36,053 nt of DNA, taken from an uncultured Bacteroides sp. (GTDB lineage: Bacteria > Bacteroidota > Bacteroidia > Bacteroidales > Bacteroidaceae). Positions 17,142 to 25,361 of the stretch are shown here, piece after piece (position 1 is the first letter of the stretch; each line of letters begins with the position of its first letter). The notes beneath the pieces are model-generated. The model was not told the origin of the DNA and ran no database searches. It saw only the letters and a list, made by a program, of their open reading frames with translations. The stretch is taken from NCBI GenBank assembly GCA_900553815.1, contig USEY01000040.1, positions 1-36,053 on the forward strand. The letters run 5' to 3'. The position numbers and the translations under genes were made by a program.

Positions 17142-17771
17142 TTACAAGTCCAGCTTCAACCTTACAAAACGCTCCACGAAGTCAATGGTTCCCTCTATGC
17201 CCAGTGCCGAAGAGTCGATGCACAGATGGTAAGTGGCGGCAGCGCCCCAAGTCTTGTAGCTGTAATAGTTGTAATATTCCGAACGTTTTTTGTCAGCCTT
17301 GTCCATCATGTCCTCGGCTGCACTCTCTGAGATGCCGTGCAGTTTGCACAGACGTTCAATGCGGTCGGCTCTTGAAGCCGAAATAAAGACATTGGCACAA
17401 TAAGGATGCTCACGAAGGATGTAGTCGGCACAACGCCCTACAAACAAACACGACTTCTCGGCAGCCAGCTTCCTAATCACATCACTCTGCACCTTGAACA
17501 GTGCGTCGTTGCTCAGGCAGTTCATCGACGGTATCGTGCCGTCGCCCACAAAAGGAAAGCGCATGCCAAACAATCCGCCCATCAATCCCTGCGAAGCCTT
17601 CTCGTCGGCTTTCTCAAAGAACTCACGACACAGTCCGCTCTCTTCCGAAGCCAGGTTTATCAGTTCTTTGTCATAGAAGTCAATGCCCAGCCGGTGCGCC
17701 AGCTTCTCGCCAATCTCACGTCCGCCACTACCTAGCTGACGCCCTATATTTACTACAAATTTCTTGTTCAT
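17142..17771 (-). CDS. Cytidylate-kinase-like family protein
   Basis: 209 aa. The N-terminal nucleotide-binding loop is IGRQLGSGGREIG (residues 9-21), the variant seen in the cytidylate kinase-like family rather than a plain Walker A. FVGRCADYIL and the helix RADRIERLCKLHGISESAA follow, then KKRSEYYNYYSYKTWG, consistent with a lid region. It probably phosphorylates a small nucleotide-like substrate in the cytoplasm; true CMP kinase activity is not established for this branch. It follows the MATE gene on the same strand after a 129-bp gap and could share its transcript. Confidence 0.85.
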   Translation of the reverse strand: MNKKFVVNIGRQLGSGGREIGEKLAHRLGIDFYDKELINLASEESGLCREFFEKADEKASQGLMGGLFGMRFPFVGDGTIPSMNCLSNDALFKVQSDVIRKLAAEKSCLFVGRCADYILREHPYCANVFISASRADRIERLCKLHGISESAAEDMMDKADKKRSEYYNYYSYKTWGAAATYHLCIDSSALGIEGTIDFVERFVRLKLDL

Positions 17772-17900
17772 AAGCTTACTTTTTTCATTAATATATCGTC
17801 TAAGTCTAACAATTTCCCATGTTCTCAGGCTGTGGCCCGAGCAAAAATATATATTTTATTTAACTTGCGCAAGCACTGCCTGCCCGAACCCGGCAAACTG

Positions 17901-19265
17901 TCAGATTTGCTTCACCGGCGCCCCTTTCTTGAACTGCCTGAACTGCCACCACAGCATGACAGCAGCTATCAGACTGGCCAGGAAGTCGGAAACAGGCATG
18001 CTGTACCAAACGCCATCTACACCATAAAAAAGAGGCAGGATAAGCAACAACGGCAACAAGATAAGCAACTGTCGCGACAACGACAGGAAGATAGCCTTCC
18101 CGGCCATACCAATGCTCTGGAAGAAATTGGCCGCCACCATCTGGAAACCGATAATGGGGAAGAACAACACAGTCACACGAAGGCCGCGAGCCGAAAGCTC
18201 TATCAATTCGGCATCGGAAGTAAAGATAGCCACCACCAAGTCAGGAATCAAAATGCCGACCAAAAAGCCAAACGTAGTCACTGCCGTAGCATAGGCAATG
18301 GTTATCTTCAGTACTTTGGTGACACGGTCGTAAAGACGGGCACCGAAGTTATAGCCTGCGATAGGCTGCATTCCCTGATTCAATCCCATGACAATCATCA
18401 CCACTACAAACACCAGTCGGTTGACAATACCAAAAGCACCGATGGCCATATCGCCTCCATAGCGTTTCAGTCCCTGATTAATAAGAATAACAATGAAACA
18501 GGCAGCTACATTCATCATGAAAGGCGACATTCCGATAGCCAGCGAAGCTGTCACAATCTTACGTTTCAGCTTAAAGATGCCCCGATGGAAATGAAGCAGT
18601 TCATTCTTGTTGCTGAACAGCTTCAACTGCCAAGCCAACGAAATCATCTGTGCCAGGATGGTAGCAATAGCCGCACCACGAATGCCCCAGCCAAATCCAT
18701 AAATAAATACGGGGTCAAGAATTGTATTAATCACCACCGTAGCAATAGTGGCATACATGGCTTTCTGAGGATAACCGGCCGAACGCAGCACTGCATTCAG
18801 TCCAAGATACAAGTGAGTGATGGCATTCCCCAACAGGATAATCTCCATATAGTCGCGAGCATAGCCCACCGTATTGTCACTACCACCAAAGAAATAGAGG
18901 ATAGGGTCAAGAAAAGCCATCACAACCACCGTAAAGGCCACACCCAACAAGATATTCAGTACAAACACATTGCCCAATACCCGCTGTGCCGTGTCATAAT
19001 CCTTCTGCCCCAGCTTTACGGAAATAAGCGTTGCTGCACCCACGCCCACCAGCGAACCGAAAGCCGCCGCCAGGTTCATAAGCGGGAAAGTGAGCGCCAA
19101 CCCCGAAATGGCCATTGCTCCCACTCCGTGCCCAATGAAAATACTGTCTACCATATTATATAAGGAAGAAGCCGTCATGGCTATAATCGCCGGAACGGCA
19201 TACTGCATCAGCAACTTACCGATGCTTTCTGTACCCAGCGCTGTGGGTATTTTCTGTTCTGCCAT
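17901..19265 (-). CDS. MATE family multidrug/sodium antiporter
   Basis: The start at 19265 (MAEQKIPTALG) gives 454 aa; an upstream ATG at 19304 precedes the predicted transcription start and is rejected. Twelve hydrophobic segments in two halves. MepA-like motifs are visible: YNMVDSIFIGHGVGAMAISG in the first helix pair and QGMQPIAGYNFGA opening the seventh-eighth helix region. From family knowledge it exports cationic drugs or metabolites in exchange for Na+ or H+ across the inner membrane. It has its own promoter; no neighbour suggests a specific substrate. Confidence 0.93.
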   Translation of the reverse strand: MAEQKIPTALGTESIGKLLMQYAVPAIIAMTASSLYNMVDSIFIGHGVGAMAISGLALTFPLMNLAAAFGSLVGVGAATLISVKLGQKDYDTAQRVLGNVFVLNILLGVAFTVVVMAFLDPILYFFGGSDNTVGYARDYMEIILLGNAITHLYLGLNAVLRSAGYPQKAMYATIATVVINTILDPVFIYGFGWGIRGAAIATILAQMISLAWQLKLFSNKNELLHFHRGIFKLKRKIVTASLAIGMSPFMMNVAACFIVILINQGLKRYGGDMAIGAFGIVNRLVFVVVMIVMGLNQGMQPIAGYNFGARLYDRVTKVLKITIAYATAVTTFGFLVGILIPDLVVAIFTSDAELIELSARGLRVTVLFFPIIGFQMVAANFFQSIGMAGKAIFLSLSRQLLILLPLLLILPLFYGVDGVWYSMPVSDFLASLIAAVMLWWQFRQFKKGAPVKQI

Positions 19266-19293
19266 ACTTTTTACCTTTAATTTTTTGCGGGTG

Positions 19294-19301
19294 CAAAGGT
19301 A
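19294..19301 (-). promoter_or_regulatory. Candidate -7 box of the MATE gene promoter
   Basis: The minus strand reads TACCTTTG, a full TAnnTTTG match, about 29 bp before the chosen start. A CTTG lies about 23 bp upstream. The box decides the start: the ATG at 19304 would be upstream of transcription initiation. Confidence 0.6.
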
Positions 19302-19434
19302 CACATAAATCCATTAAAAAAATGCAAGTTTTGGCCAACAATAGTTCACACCATTATTATCAGAAGCTCTCACAAGCCGGAAGAAAAGATACCACAGACT
19401 TCAAGCTGGTATTATGCACATCCATATACATAAA

Positions 19435-19469
19435 CACCCGGACACAACCTATTCGGCCGTGTCCGGGTG
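19435..19469 (-). terminator. Hairpin terminator downstream of pepD
   Basis: Perfect 11-bp arms CACCCGGACAC (19435-19445) and GTGTCCGGGTG (19459-19469), followed on the minus strand by TTTA. A second hairpin, CTTTCCG/CGGAAAG (19481-19502), lies between it and the pepD stop. Confidence 0.6.
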
Positions 19470-19522
19470 CATATATCCCCCTTTCCGCTATAATACGGAA
19501 AGGAGTACTTCAGCTGGATTTA

Positions 19523-20980
19523 TTATTTCTCAGGAGTCTGTTCCAACGTAGCTACCAGGAAGTCATAGAACTTTCCGACGCTGGGAATGTAAGCACGCTC
19601 GTCAGGTGAGTGAGGCGAGCAGAGTGTAGGACCGAATGATATCATATCCAATCCCGGACAGCTGGCACCAATAATGCCACACTCCAATCCGGCATGAATC
19701 ACCTTTACTGCCGGCTCTACACCGAACTGTTGCTTATAAGACGACTTCATGGCATGCAGAATAGGCGAATCCACATTGGGCTGCCAACCTGAATAAGCAC
19801 CACTCATCTCCACCTTCATGCCGGCCATACCGAAGCAGGCAGCCAGGCTGTCGGCCAGGAAGTCCTTCATGGTATCGCACGAACTACGAGCCAAAATACG
19901 TACCTCAGCCTTTCCACCGCCAATCAGTACAATGGCCAGGTTGGAAGAAGTTTCCACCGTATCGGGCACGGTAGGTATCATGCGCATCACACCGTTCTGA
20001 CAAGCCATCAGCGTATTTACCATGTTGTCCTGGATTTCCTCCGGCACTACGGTTGCGGGCATTTCTGTTTCTTCAATCTTCAACGACACGCCGCTTTCTA
20101 TCGTAGCATATTCCGAAGCTATCTGTGCCTCATACTCGCGGATGTAGTCATCCAGTCCATCCATATCTTCGGGGTTGAACAGCATCACTGCATGAGCCTC
20201 ACGGGGAATAGCATTGCGCATGTTGCCACCTTCGAATGAAGCAAGCTGACAGTCAAACTCTACCAACAAATCGTGCACGACACGAATCAGCATCTTATTG
20301 GCATTGGCACGACCTTGGTTGATTTCAAGTCCTGAGTGTCCGCCGCGCAGCCCTTTCAGCGTCAGCTTGCGTGCCACAAAGCCTTCGGCAGGTGCTTCTT
20401 CCTTGTATTCCAGCGTAGCCGTGATGTCGATACCACCGGCACAACCTATATAAAGTTCACCTTCTTCTTCCGAATCCAGGTTCAACAGAATTTCACCTTG
20501 CAAAGTACCCGGCTTCAGTCCGAAGGCACCATACATACCCGTCTCCTCATCTTTGGTAATCAATGCCTCGATAGGACCATGCTTCAGGTCTTTGGCCTCA
20601 AGCACAGCCATAATGGCAGCCACACCCAGTCCGTTGTCGGCACCCAGTGTCGTACCCTTAGCTTTCACCCAGTCGCCATCTACATAAGTCTCAATAGGGT
20701 CTTTGGTAAAATCGTGTACTGTATCATTGTTCTTTTGGGGCACCATATCCATGTGCGCCTGCAAGATGACTCCCTTACGGCCTTCCATGCCCGGCGTGGC
20801 AGGCTTGCGGATAATGACGTTTCCCACTTCATCGGTGAACGACTCCAAGCCCAATCCCTTACCAAAAGCAAGCAGGAACTCAGTAACCTTCTCCATGTGT
20901 CCCGACGGACGGGGAATCTGCGTCAATGAATAAAAATGCTTCCACACATTCTGTGGAGCTAACTGTAAGATTGTACTCAT
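19523..20980 (-). CDS. pepD: Aminoacyl-histidine dipeptidase (M20C family)
   Basis: The start at 20980 gives MSTILQLAPQNVW and 485 aa, the usual PepD length; a longer reading from 21064 runs across the promoter and adds no family sequence. Metal and catalytic motifs: QAHMDMV (H76, D78), LGADNG with bridging D115, DEETGM with general base and ligand E145/E146, and C-terminal PHSPDER. GLRGGHSG marks the lid domain. The enzyme is a cytoplasmic di-zinc peptidase that hydrolyses dipeptides such as Xaa-His. It is a single gene with a consensus promoter and downstream hairpins. Confident. Confidence 0.95.
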   Translation of the reverse strand: MSTILQLAPQNVWKHFYSLTQIPRPSGHMEKVTEFLLAFGKGLGLESFTDEVGNVIIRKPATPGMEGRKGVILQAHMDMVPQKNNDTVHDFTKDPIETYVDGDWVKAKGTTLGADNGLGVAAIMAVLEAKDLKHGPIEALITKDEETGMYGAFGLKPGTLQGEILLNLDSEEEGELYIGCAGGIDITATLEYKEEAPAEGFVARKLTLKGLRGGHSGLEINQGRANANKMLIRVVHDLLVEFDCQLASFEGGNMRNAIPREAHAVMLFNPEDMDGLDDYIREYEAQIASEYATIESGVSLKIEETEMPATVVPEEIQDNMVNTLMACQNGVMRMIPTVPDTVETSSNLAIVLIGGGKAEVRILARSSCDTMKDFLADSLAACFGMAGMKVEMSGAYSGWQPNVDSPILHAMKSSYKQQFGVEPAVKVIHAGLECGIIGASCPGLDMISFGPTLCSPHSPDERAYIPSVGKFYDFLVATLEQTPEK

Positions 20981-21001
20981 AATGCTAAAAATTAGTTTTC
21001 G

Positions 21002-21032
21002 CAAATATAGTGAAAGGTAAGCGGAGAGCAAA
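21002..21032 (-). promoter_or_regulatory. Promoter of pepD
   Basis: On the minus strand TTTG (21029-21032), 19 bp, TATATTTG (21002-21009): full consensus. Predicted initiation near 20995 gives a leader of about 15 nt to the ATG at 20980, which settles that start. Confidence 0.8.
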
Positions 21033-21064
21033 ATAAAAAACTGTTTTTGATTGTGCTCTTCCAA

Positions 21065-21503
21065 ACTGCATCTTATATTATCAAAATATGGCGAAAAGTA
21101 AACGTAGAGGTAATAGGAGACTAAGTTTTCTCATTGACTTGAACGAATCGTATCTATTATACATAGGTTGAAAGAGAGCATAAAAAAACAAACGCCCTCA
21201 GTCTTCTAATGTTACTTCAGCAACCGACTTACATATATAAATAAGGTAACTACAAAACACCAGCCTGCCAGTTTTTTTGTTTAACTGCCTATTAAATAAT
21301 GCCTAACTGGAGACTTGCAGTTACCTGTTCACAGCCGTTTTGTTAGCAGTTAACAGCTATCACGCTACAAGCTAACGACTACTATGAGACACTTCAAAGC
21401 TAATGCAAAACACTCCTGACAACACAAACAAAAAAAATAAAAAGACATATTAGACATGATTATCTCATAAATAAGATGTTTACTGAAAAAAAGTCGCGAA
21501 TCT
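21065..21503. other. AT-rich intergenic region, no gene supported
   Basis: A 27-codon basic ORF at 21088-21171 (plus strand) has no visible promoter or family signature. An imperfect hairpin GTTAGC/GCTAAC spans 21342-21376. Otherwise nothing recognisable before the perR promoter. Confidence 0.5.
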
Positions 21504-21534
21504 TTTGATAGAATGAAAGAAGTTACTACCTTTG
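21504..21534 (+). promoter_or_regulatory. Promoter of perR
   Basis: TTTG (21504-21507), 19 bp, TACCTTTG (21527-21534): full Bacteroides consensus, predicted start near 21541. Confidence 0.8.
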
Positions 21535-21548
21535 CAAAAGAAATAATA

Positions 21549-21563
21549 TTGTAATCATTACAA
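21549..21563. promoter_or_regulatory. PerR/Fur-type box in the perR leader
   Basis: TTGTAATCATTACAA is a perfect 7-1-7 palindrome differing by one symmetric pair from the PerR consensus TTATAATNATTATAA. It lies about 8-22 bp downstream of the predicted start, a position where bound PerR would repress its own promoter. Confidence 0.85.
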
Positions 21564-21582
21564 GTTTATAAAATATAGAAGA

Positions 21583-22023
21583 ATGAATGTAGTAGAACAG
21601 TTGCAGAGTCATAACATCAAACCTTCGGTACAGCGCATGGCCATCATGACCTACCTGATGGAGCATCGTACACACCCCACGGTAGATGAAATCTACACTG
21701 CACTGTCGCCCGACATTCCCACTCTGTCGAAGACCACCGTCTACAACACGCTGAAACTGCTCAGTGAGCAAGGTGCAGCACAGACGCTGACCATAGACGA
21801 GCGAAACGCCTGCTACGATGCCGATACGGCACCCCATGCACACTTCCTTTGCAAGCAATGCGGACGTATCTACGACATGCCCCTCGCCGAAAAGAGCAAG
21901 CAAGACCTGCCGGCTGACAACCACGAAGGCCACGAGATACAGGAAAAGCATTACTATTATAAAGGGATATGCAAAGAATGCCTCGCCCAGATGCAGCAAG
22001 CAGAAGGTCAAGGTAAAGAATGA
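21583..22023 (+). CDS. perR: Peroxide-responsive Fur-family repressor PerR
   Basis: 146 aa with a winged helix (SKTTVYNTLKLL) and C-terminal dimerisation domain. The structural zinc site is C90/C93 and C130/C133. Candidate regulatory metal ligands are H31, D79, H85, H87 and D98. Each equals the B. subtilis PerR residue (H37, D85, H91, H93, D104; Cys 96, 99, 136, 139) minus exactly six. D98 rather than Glu is the residue that distinguishes PerR from Fur. From family knowledge, peroxide oxidises the regulatory histidines and releases the repressor from DNA. The PerR-box palindrome in its leader and the peroxide-reducing rubrerythrin 54 bp downstream fit this role. Confidence 0.92.
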   Translation: MNVVEQLQSHNIKPSVQRMAIMTYLMEHRTHPTVDEIYTALSPDIPTLSKTTVYNTLKLLSEQGAAQTLTIDERNACYDADTAPHAHFLCKQCGRIYDMPLAEKSKQDLPADNHEGHEIQEKHYYYKGICKECLAQMQQAEGQGKE

Positions 22024-22077
22024 ACGGAATAAATTGATAACTAATTAATAACCAACTTATTTAAAATCTGAAGTAAA

Positions 22078-22635
22078 ATGAAAAAGTTTAGATGTACTGT
22101 CTGCGGTTATGTATATGAAGGAGACGCAGCTCCCGAGAAGTGCCCTCTGTGTAAAGCTCCTGCCAGCAAGTTTGTAGAAGTAGAAGAAAAGGCAGAAGGC
22201 GGTGCATTGGTATTCGTTGACGAACATGTAATCGGTGTTGCCAAAGGTTGCGATGACGAAATGATTAAGGACCTGAACAACCACTTCATGGGCGAATGTA
22301 CTGAAGTTGGTATGTATCTGGCCATGAGCCGTCAGGCTGACCGTGAAGGCTATCCTGAAGTAGCTGACGCTTTCAAGCGCTATGCTTGGGAAGAGGCTGA
22401 ACACGCTGCCAAGTTTGCCGAACTGCTGGGTGACTGCGTATGGGATACCAAGACTAACCTGGAGAAGAGAATGAACGCTGAAGCTGGTGCTTGCGAAGAC
22501 AAGAAGCGCATCGCTACTCGCGCCAAAGCTCTGAACCTGGACGCTATCCACGACACTGTACACGAAATGTGCAAGGACGAGGCTCGTCACGGTAAAGGTT
22601 TCGAAGGTCTGTACAACCGTTACTTCAAGAAGTAA
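22078..22635 (+). CDS. Reverse rubrerythrin (N-terminal rubredoxin domain)
   Basis: 185 aa. A rubredoxin-like FeS4 domain comes first (C6, C9, C22, C25 in CTVCGY and KCPLC), followed by a ferritin-like four-helix domain with [20 protein letters not shown] and DEARHGKGF as the diiron carboxylate/histidine motifs. This is the opposite domain order to classical rubrerythrin. From family knowledge such proteins reduce hydrogen peroxide to water in the cytoplasm of anaerobes using electrons passed through the rubredoxin site. It lies 54 bp after perR without a promoter or terminator between them, so it is probably co-transcribed and PerR-controlled, and it ends at a strong terminator. Confidence 0.93.
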   Translation: MKKFRCTVCGYVYEGDAAPEKCPLCKAPASKFVEVEEKAEGGALVFVDEHVIGVAKGCDDEMIKDLNNHFMGECTEVGMYLAMSRQADREGYPEVADAFKRYAWEEAEHAAKFAELLGDCVWDTKTNLEKRMNAEAGACEDKKRIATRAKALNLDAIHDTVHEMCKDEARHGKGFEGLYNRYFKK

Positions 22636-22672
22636 TCTGTAAACAGCGAATTTTACACACCAATATATCAAG

Positions 22673-22707
22673 AAAAGAGTTGCCCCACCGGGAGCAACTC
22701 TTTTTTT
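22673..22707 (+). terminator. Terminator after rubrerythrin
   Basis: Arms AAAAGAGTTGC (22673-22683) and GCAACTCTTTT (22694-22704) pair perfectly around a 10-nt loop, followed by further T. Confidence 0.9.
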
Positions 22708-22728
22708 GCATAAAAATGTTTGCTCCCA

Positions 22729-22757
22729 TGTCACGTTTTCCCCGCTCGTGCGTCTTA
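22729..22757 (+). promoter_or_regulatory. Candidate ECF-type promoter of the sigma-factor operon
   Basis: There is no TAnnTTTG box before this gene. Instead TGTCACGTTTTCC (22729-22741) is followed after about 9 bp by CGTCTTA (22751-22757), resembling ECF-sigma promoters with a CGTC -10 element. This would be autoregulation, and the message would be nearly leaderless (start codon 22768). Confidence 0.45.
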
Positions 22758-22767
22758 TTATTGTAAA

Positions 22768-23292
22768 ATGGAACTCAAAGAATTCAAAATATACGTTCTC
22801 GCACTCCGGCCAAAGCTGCTGAACTATGCCCGCCAACTGACCGAAGACAAGGAGGATGCCGAAGATGCCGTGCAGGAAGTGCTGCTGAAACTCTGGAAAC
22901 AGAGGGACGAACTGGAGCAATGCCGCAGCATCGAAGCATTCGCCACGACGCTGGTACACAACACCTGCATAGACCTGTGGCGACGAAAGCGGAATAATCT
23001 GCCGCTGGACCGCCTGCGCGCCAGCTTCACGGCTGACAGCAGCCCAGACGCACAGGCGGTGATGGATGACGAAATCAGACTGATACACCACATCATCCAC
23101 TCCTCACTGCCTCCCCTGCAACGTACCATCATGCTGATGAAAGACGTGGAAGGCTATGAGACGGAAGAGATAGCCGAAATAACGGGTTGCAACGCCGAAG
23201 CCATACGCAGCAACCTGTCGAGAGCCCGAAAGAAAGTAAGAGAAATCTACCTGAGAACCATACGAGAAAGAAACAGGAGGACACCACTATGA
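22768..23292 (+). CDS. ECF RNA polymerase sigma factor
   Basis: The start at 22768 (MELKEFKIYVLALRP) gives 174 aa; the frame opens upstream at 22720 but that part lies across the candidate promoter. Region 2 holds LTEDKEDAEDAVQEVLLKLWKQ and LVHNTCIDLWRRKR (core binding and -10 recognition). Region 4 holds LPPLQRTIMLMKDVEGYETEEIAEITG and AEAIRSNLSRARKKVRE (helix-turn-helix for the -35). The stop overlaps the next gene's ATG by four bases (ATGA), indicating translational coupling with a probable anti-sigma factor. Genes further along are periplasmic and outer-membrane proteins, so it probably responds to an envelope signal. Confidence 0.93.
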   Translation: MELKEFKIYVLALRPKLLNYARQLTEDKEDAEDAVQEVLLKLWKQRDELEQCRSIEAFATTLVHNTCIDLWRRKRNNLPLDRLRASFTADSSPDAQAVMDDEIRLIHHIIHSSLPPLQRTIMLMKDVEGYETEEIAEITGCNAEAIRSNLSRARKKVREIYLRTIRERNRRTPL

Positions 23293-23744
23293 AGATAGAC
23301 GATTTGCTGGAAAAATATTTCGAAGGAGAAACCACCTGCGAGGAAGAACGGCAACTTAGACGGTTCTTTGCCACAGGCGACGTACCCGAACACCTGGCCA
23401 TCTACCGCCCGCTGTTTGCCTGCATCGACCGGGAAGCCGAAGCGGCAAAAACCGACAAACCTGCGGAGAGCACAAATCATGCTGATGTCCCCAAGCATAC
23501 TGCCTGCCCTCTGCGCCGGCTATATTACTTCGCCACTGGTGTTGCTGCCGCCCTGCTACTTTGCATCGGAGTAGGAAAGCTGCTGCTACCTGCCAACGAA
23601 ACAGCCAACAGCTACGTCATCATAGACGGAAAATACTACGACGACCCGCGACTGGTGCAGGCCAAAGCACTGGAAGCGCTGGACAATGTAAGCTTCACCG
23701 ACGATGAACTGAAAGACAACATCATACCCGACCTATTACCCTAA
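23289..23744 (+). CDS. Putative single-pass membrane anti-sigma factor
   Basis: 151 aa, overlapping the sigma gene by 4 bp. The cytoplasmic N-terminus (about 1-78; MKIDDLLEKYFEGETTCEEE) resembles the short helical start of Bacteroidetes anti-sigma-like proteins, with no ZAS zinc motif. One membrane helix follows (about 79-100, FATGVAAALLLCIGVGKLLL), then a 50-residue acidic periplasmic tail. Position, size and topology suggest it holds the sigma factor at the inner membrane and releases it on a periplasmic cue. This is inferred from context, since the sequence alone does not prove anti-sigma function. Confidence 0.65.
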   Translation: MKIDDLLEKYFEGETTCEEERQLRRFFATGDVPEHLAIYRPLFACIDREAEAAKTDKPAESTNHADVPKHTACPLRRLYYFATGVAAALLLCIGVGKLLLPANETANSYVIIDGKYYDDPRLVQAKALEALDNVSFTDDELKDNIIPDLLP

Positions 23745-23750
23745 AGCATC

Positions 23751-24221
23751 ATGAAGACGAAACCATCCATCACATACCGGCTCACAGGCCTCATCCTATT
23801 GCTGACCTGCATCAGCCTATCGGCCTTTGCACAGGAAGGGCTGCACATTGCCTCCCTATTCGACAAATACGGCAGAGAGAAGAACGTAACCTGCGTGGAA
23901 CTGAACGGAAGCATACTCAAATCCTACCGTATGACGGCCTATAAGAGTCTGGTGTTCGAAGAAGTGACACCATATAAAAAAGAAATCCTGCACTGCCTCA
24001 AACAAGACACTAGTACCAACAAGGTAGAAAAGACCCAGGAAGTGACAGAGAAAGGCCAACTGCGCAGCGCATACTACCGACTGGAACCCACATCGCGCAA
24101 GGGGCAAGAGCTGAACCGCTACATCCTCTTCAAAATAGGCAAAGAAGATATGGCTACACTGGTCTACATTGAAGGACAGCTCAGCGAGGAAGAACTGATG
24201 AACATCCTCTACAAGCGATGA
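23751..24221 (+). CDS. Secreted small protein of ECF operon, possibly DUF4252-like
   Basis: 156 aa with a clear signal peptide (about 1-27, ending AFAQ). The mature part is small, mixed alpha/beta and basic-acidic, ending in TLVYIEGQLSEEELMNILYK, which resembles the C-terminal end of DUF4252 proteins often encoded next to ECF sigma factors in Bacteroidetes. That family match is uncertain. It starts 7 bp after the anti-sigma-like gene, so it is in the same operon, and it would act in the periplasm. A role in carrying a signal between the outer-membrane barrel and the anti-sigma protein is a guess. Confidence 0.6.
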   Translation: MKTKPSITYRLTGLILLLTCISLSAFAQEGLHIASLFDKYGREKNVTCVELNGSILKSYRMTAYKSLVFEEVTPYKKEILHCLKQDTSTNKVEKTQEVTEKGQLRSAYYRLEPTSRKGQELNRYILFKIGKEDMATLVYIEGQLSEEELMNILYKR

Positions 24222-24262
24222 CCCGCTTTATTTGAATTTATAATCTAAAAACAAACATAACG

Positions 24263-25198
24263 ATGAAAACAAGAAACATCCTGACCGCAGCCTGCCTGAC
24301 ACTGGCAAGCCTCTGCGCTCAAGCCCAACAAACCGGCACTGCCTCCCAGCGTGCAACAGTAGAATCGCGTAGCGACTCCATCATCATCAAGAAAGGAAGC
24401 GGCGACCTGCGCATCAAACTCTACGAACAGCAGACCGACGATGACTCACTCGCCACAGAAGTGGAAATATACGAAGGCGTATACCTGGAAAGAGCCAATG
24501 AAGACGAAAGTACTTTCCTCGACGCCCTGCCCTTCATCCCCAAAAAGAAAAAACACAATACCTACAAACCACATACGGGTGGATTGTTCTATATCGGTTT
24601 CAGCCGCCTGTCCAATGACTTTATGAACTTTACCGCCAGCGACGGAGCCCACCTCGACATTTCCGAGTCGTGGGAATTCGGTTTCAATCTGTTCAATGCC
24701 TACCACAAGTTCAAGCGCAATCCACATTGGGGCATCAACATCGGCCTTGGCTGGGGCTACCGTTCCTATAAGATTGACGGCAACTTCGCCCTGCTGAAAG
24801 CCGACGGTGCCAGCTACTTCCAGAGAGGACAGACTGCATCGGACAGTGAAACTGATGCCACTACCTACAGTGGCAGCCGTCTGCGCCATTTTTTCTTTCG
24901 AGTACCCGTCCTGGCCGAGTGGCAACATCGGCTCAAGAAAGGCGGTTACTTCTTTGCCAACTGCGGTCCTGAGCTGGAAATTCGCCACGGTGTGAAGTCC
25001 TTCAGCCACATCGACGGCGGCAAGAAACAAACCGTAGGCAAAGGCATGTATGTCCGCCCCATAGGTGTGAACCTTTTTGCCCAGGTCGGCGTAGGCTGTA
25101 TCGGTTTGTGGATGCGCTACAGCATGAATTCCCTATTCCAAAGCGATAAAGGCCCCGACCTGACACCCTATTCTTTCGGAGTATCCCTTGACTTGTAG
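24263..25198 (+). CDS. Outer-membrane beta-barrel protein of the ECF operon
   Basis: 311 aa with a signal peptide (MKTRNILTAACLTLASLCAQAQ). After an N-terminal soluble stretch (about 23-110, ending in a PKKKKH basic patch), residues about 115-311 show alternating aromatic/hydrophobic strands (GGLFYIGFSRL, WGINIGLGWGYRSYKI, FFFRVPVLAEWQHRL, GVNLFAQVGVG) and end in a strand SFGVSLDL typical for barrel assembly. It resembles the porin-like PF13568-type barrels of Bacteroidetes. It is the last gene of the ECF operon (42-bp gap) and could be either a regulon target or the surface sensor. No plug or TonB features are present. Confidence 0.8.
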   Translation: MKTRNILTAACLTLASLCAQAQQTGTASQRATVESRSDSIIIKKGSGDLRIKLYEQQTDDDSLATEVEIYEGVYLERANEDESTFLDALPFIPKKKKHNTYKPHTGGLFYIGFSRLSNDFMNFTASDGAHLDISESWEFGFNLFNAYHKFKRNPHWGINIGLGWGYRSYKIDGNFALLKADGASYFQRGQTASDSETDATTYSGSRLRHFFFRVPVLAEWQHRLKKGGYFFANCGPELEIRHGVKSFSHIDGGKKQTVGKGMYVRPIGVNLFAQVGVGCIGLWMRYSMNSLFQSDKGPDLTPYSFGVSLDL

Positions 25199-25222
25199 GC
25201 ATCAAAGTTTGCCCCCAAACAA

Positions 25223-25296
25223 ACTACAGGCACAGACCGGACTAACCTGAAGAAGCATCCACGCTTCTCTTCTTTCGTCCAATCTGTGCCTGTAGT
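25223..25296. terminator. Large hairpin terminator between convergent genes
   Basis: Perfect 14-bp arms ACTACAGGCACAGA (25223-25236) and complement (25283-25296), with a nested GGA/TCC pair and an inner GAAG/CTTC stem in the 46-nt loop. It lies between the ECF-operon barrel (plus) and the ompP1-like gene (minus). T-runs are weak. Confidence 0.65.
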
Positions 25297-25361
25297 CTAT
25301 TATATCTGCTCCTGAATAACAGTGATTCAGGACTTATTTCTCATACGGCTGAATTCTCTTC

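Noticed and set aside
17832..19163. 443-codon plus-strand ORF opposite the MATE gene
   Set aside because: Very His/Gln/Ser-rich translation typical of an antisense shadow of membrane-protein codons.
21088..21171. 27-aa basic ORF (MAKSKRRGNRRL start)
   Set aside because: It could be a microprotein, but there is no promoter box, no known family and no conservation data.
22057..23100. 347-codon minus-strand ORF across rubrerythrin and the sigma gene
   Set aside because: It runs through a strong terminator and two well-supported genes on the opposite strand.
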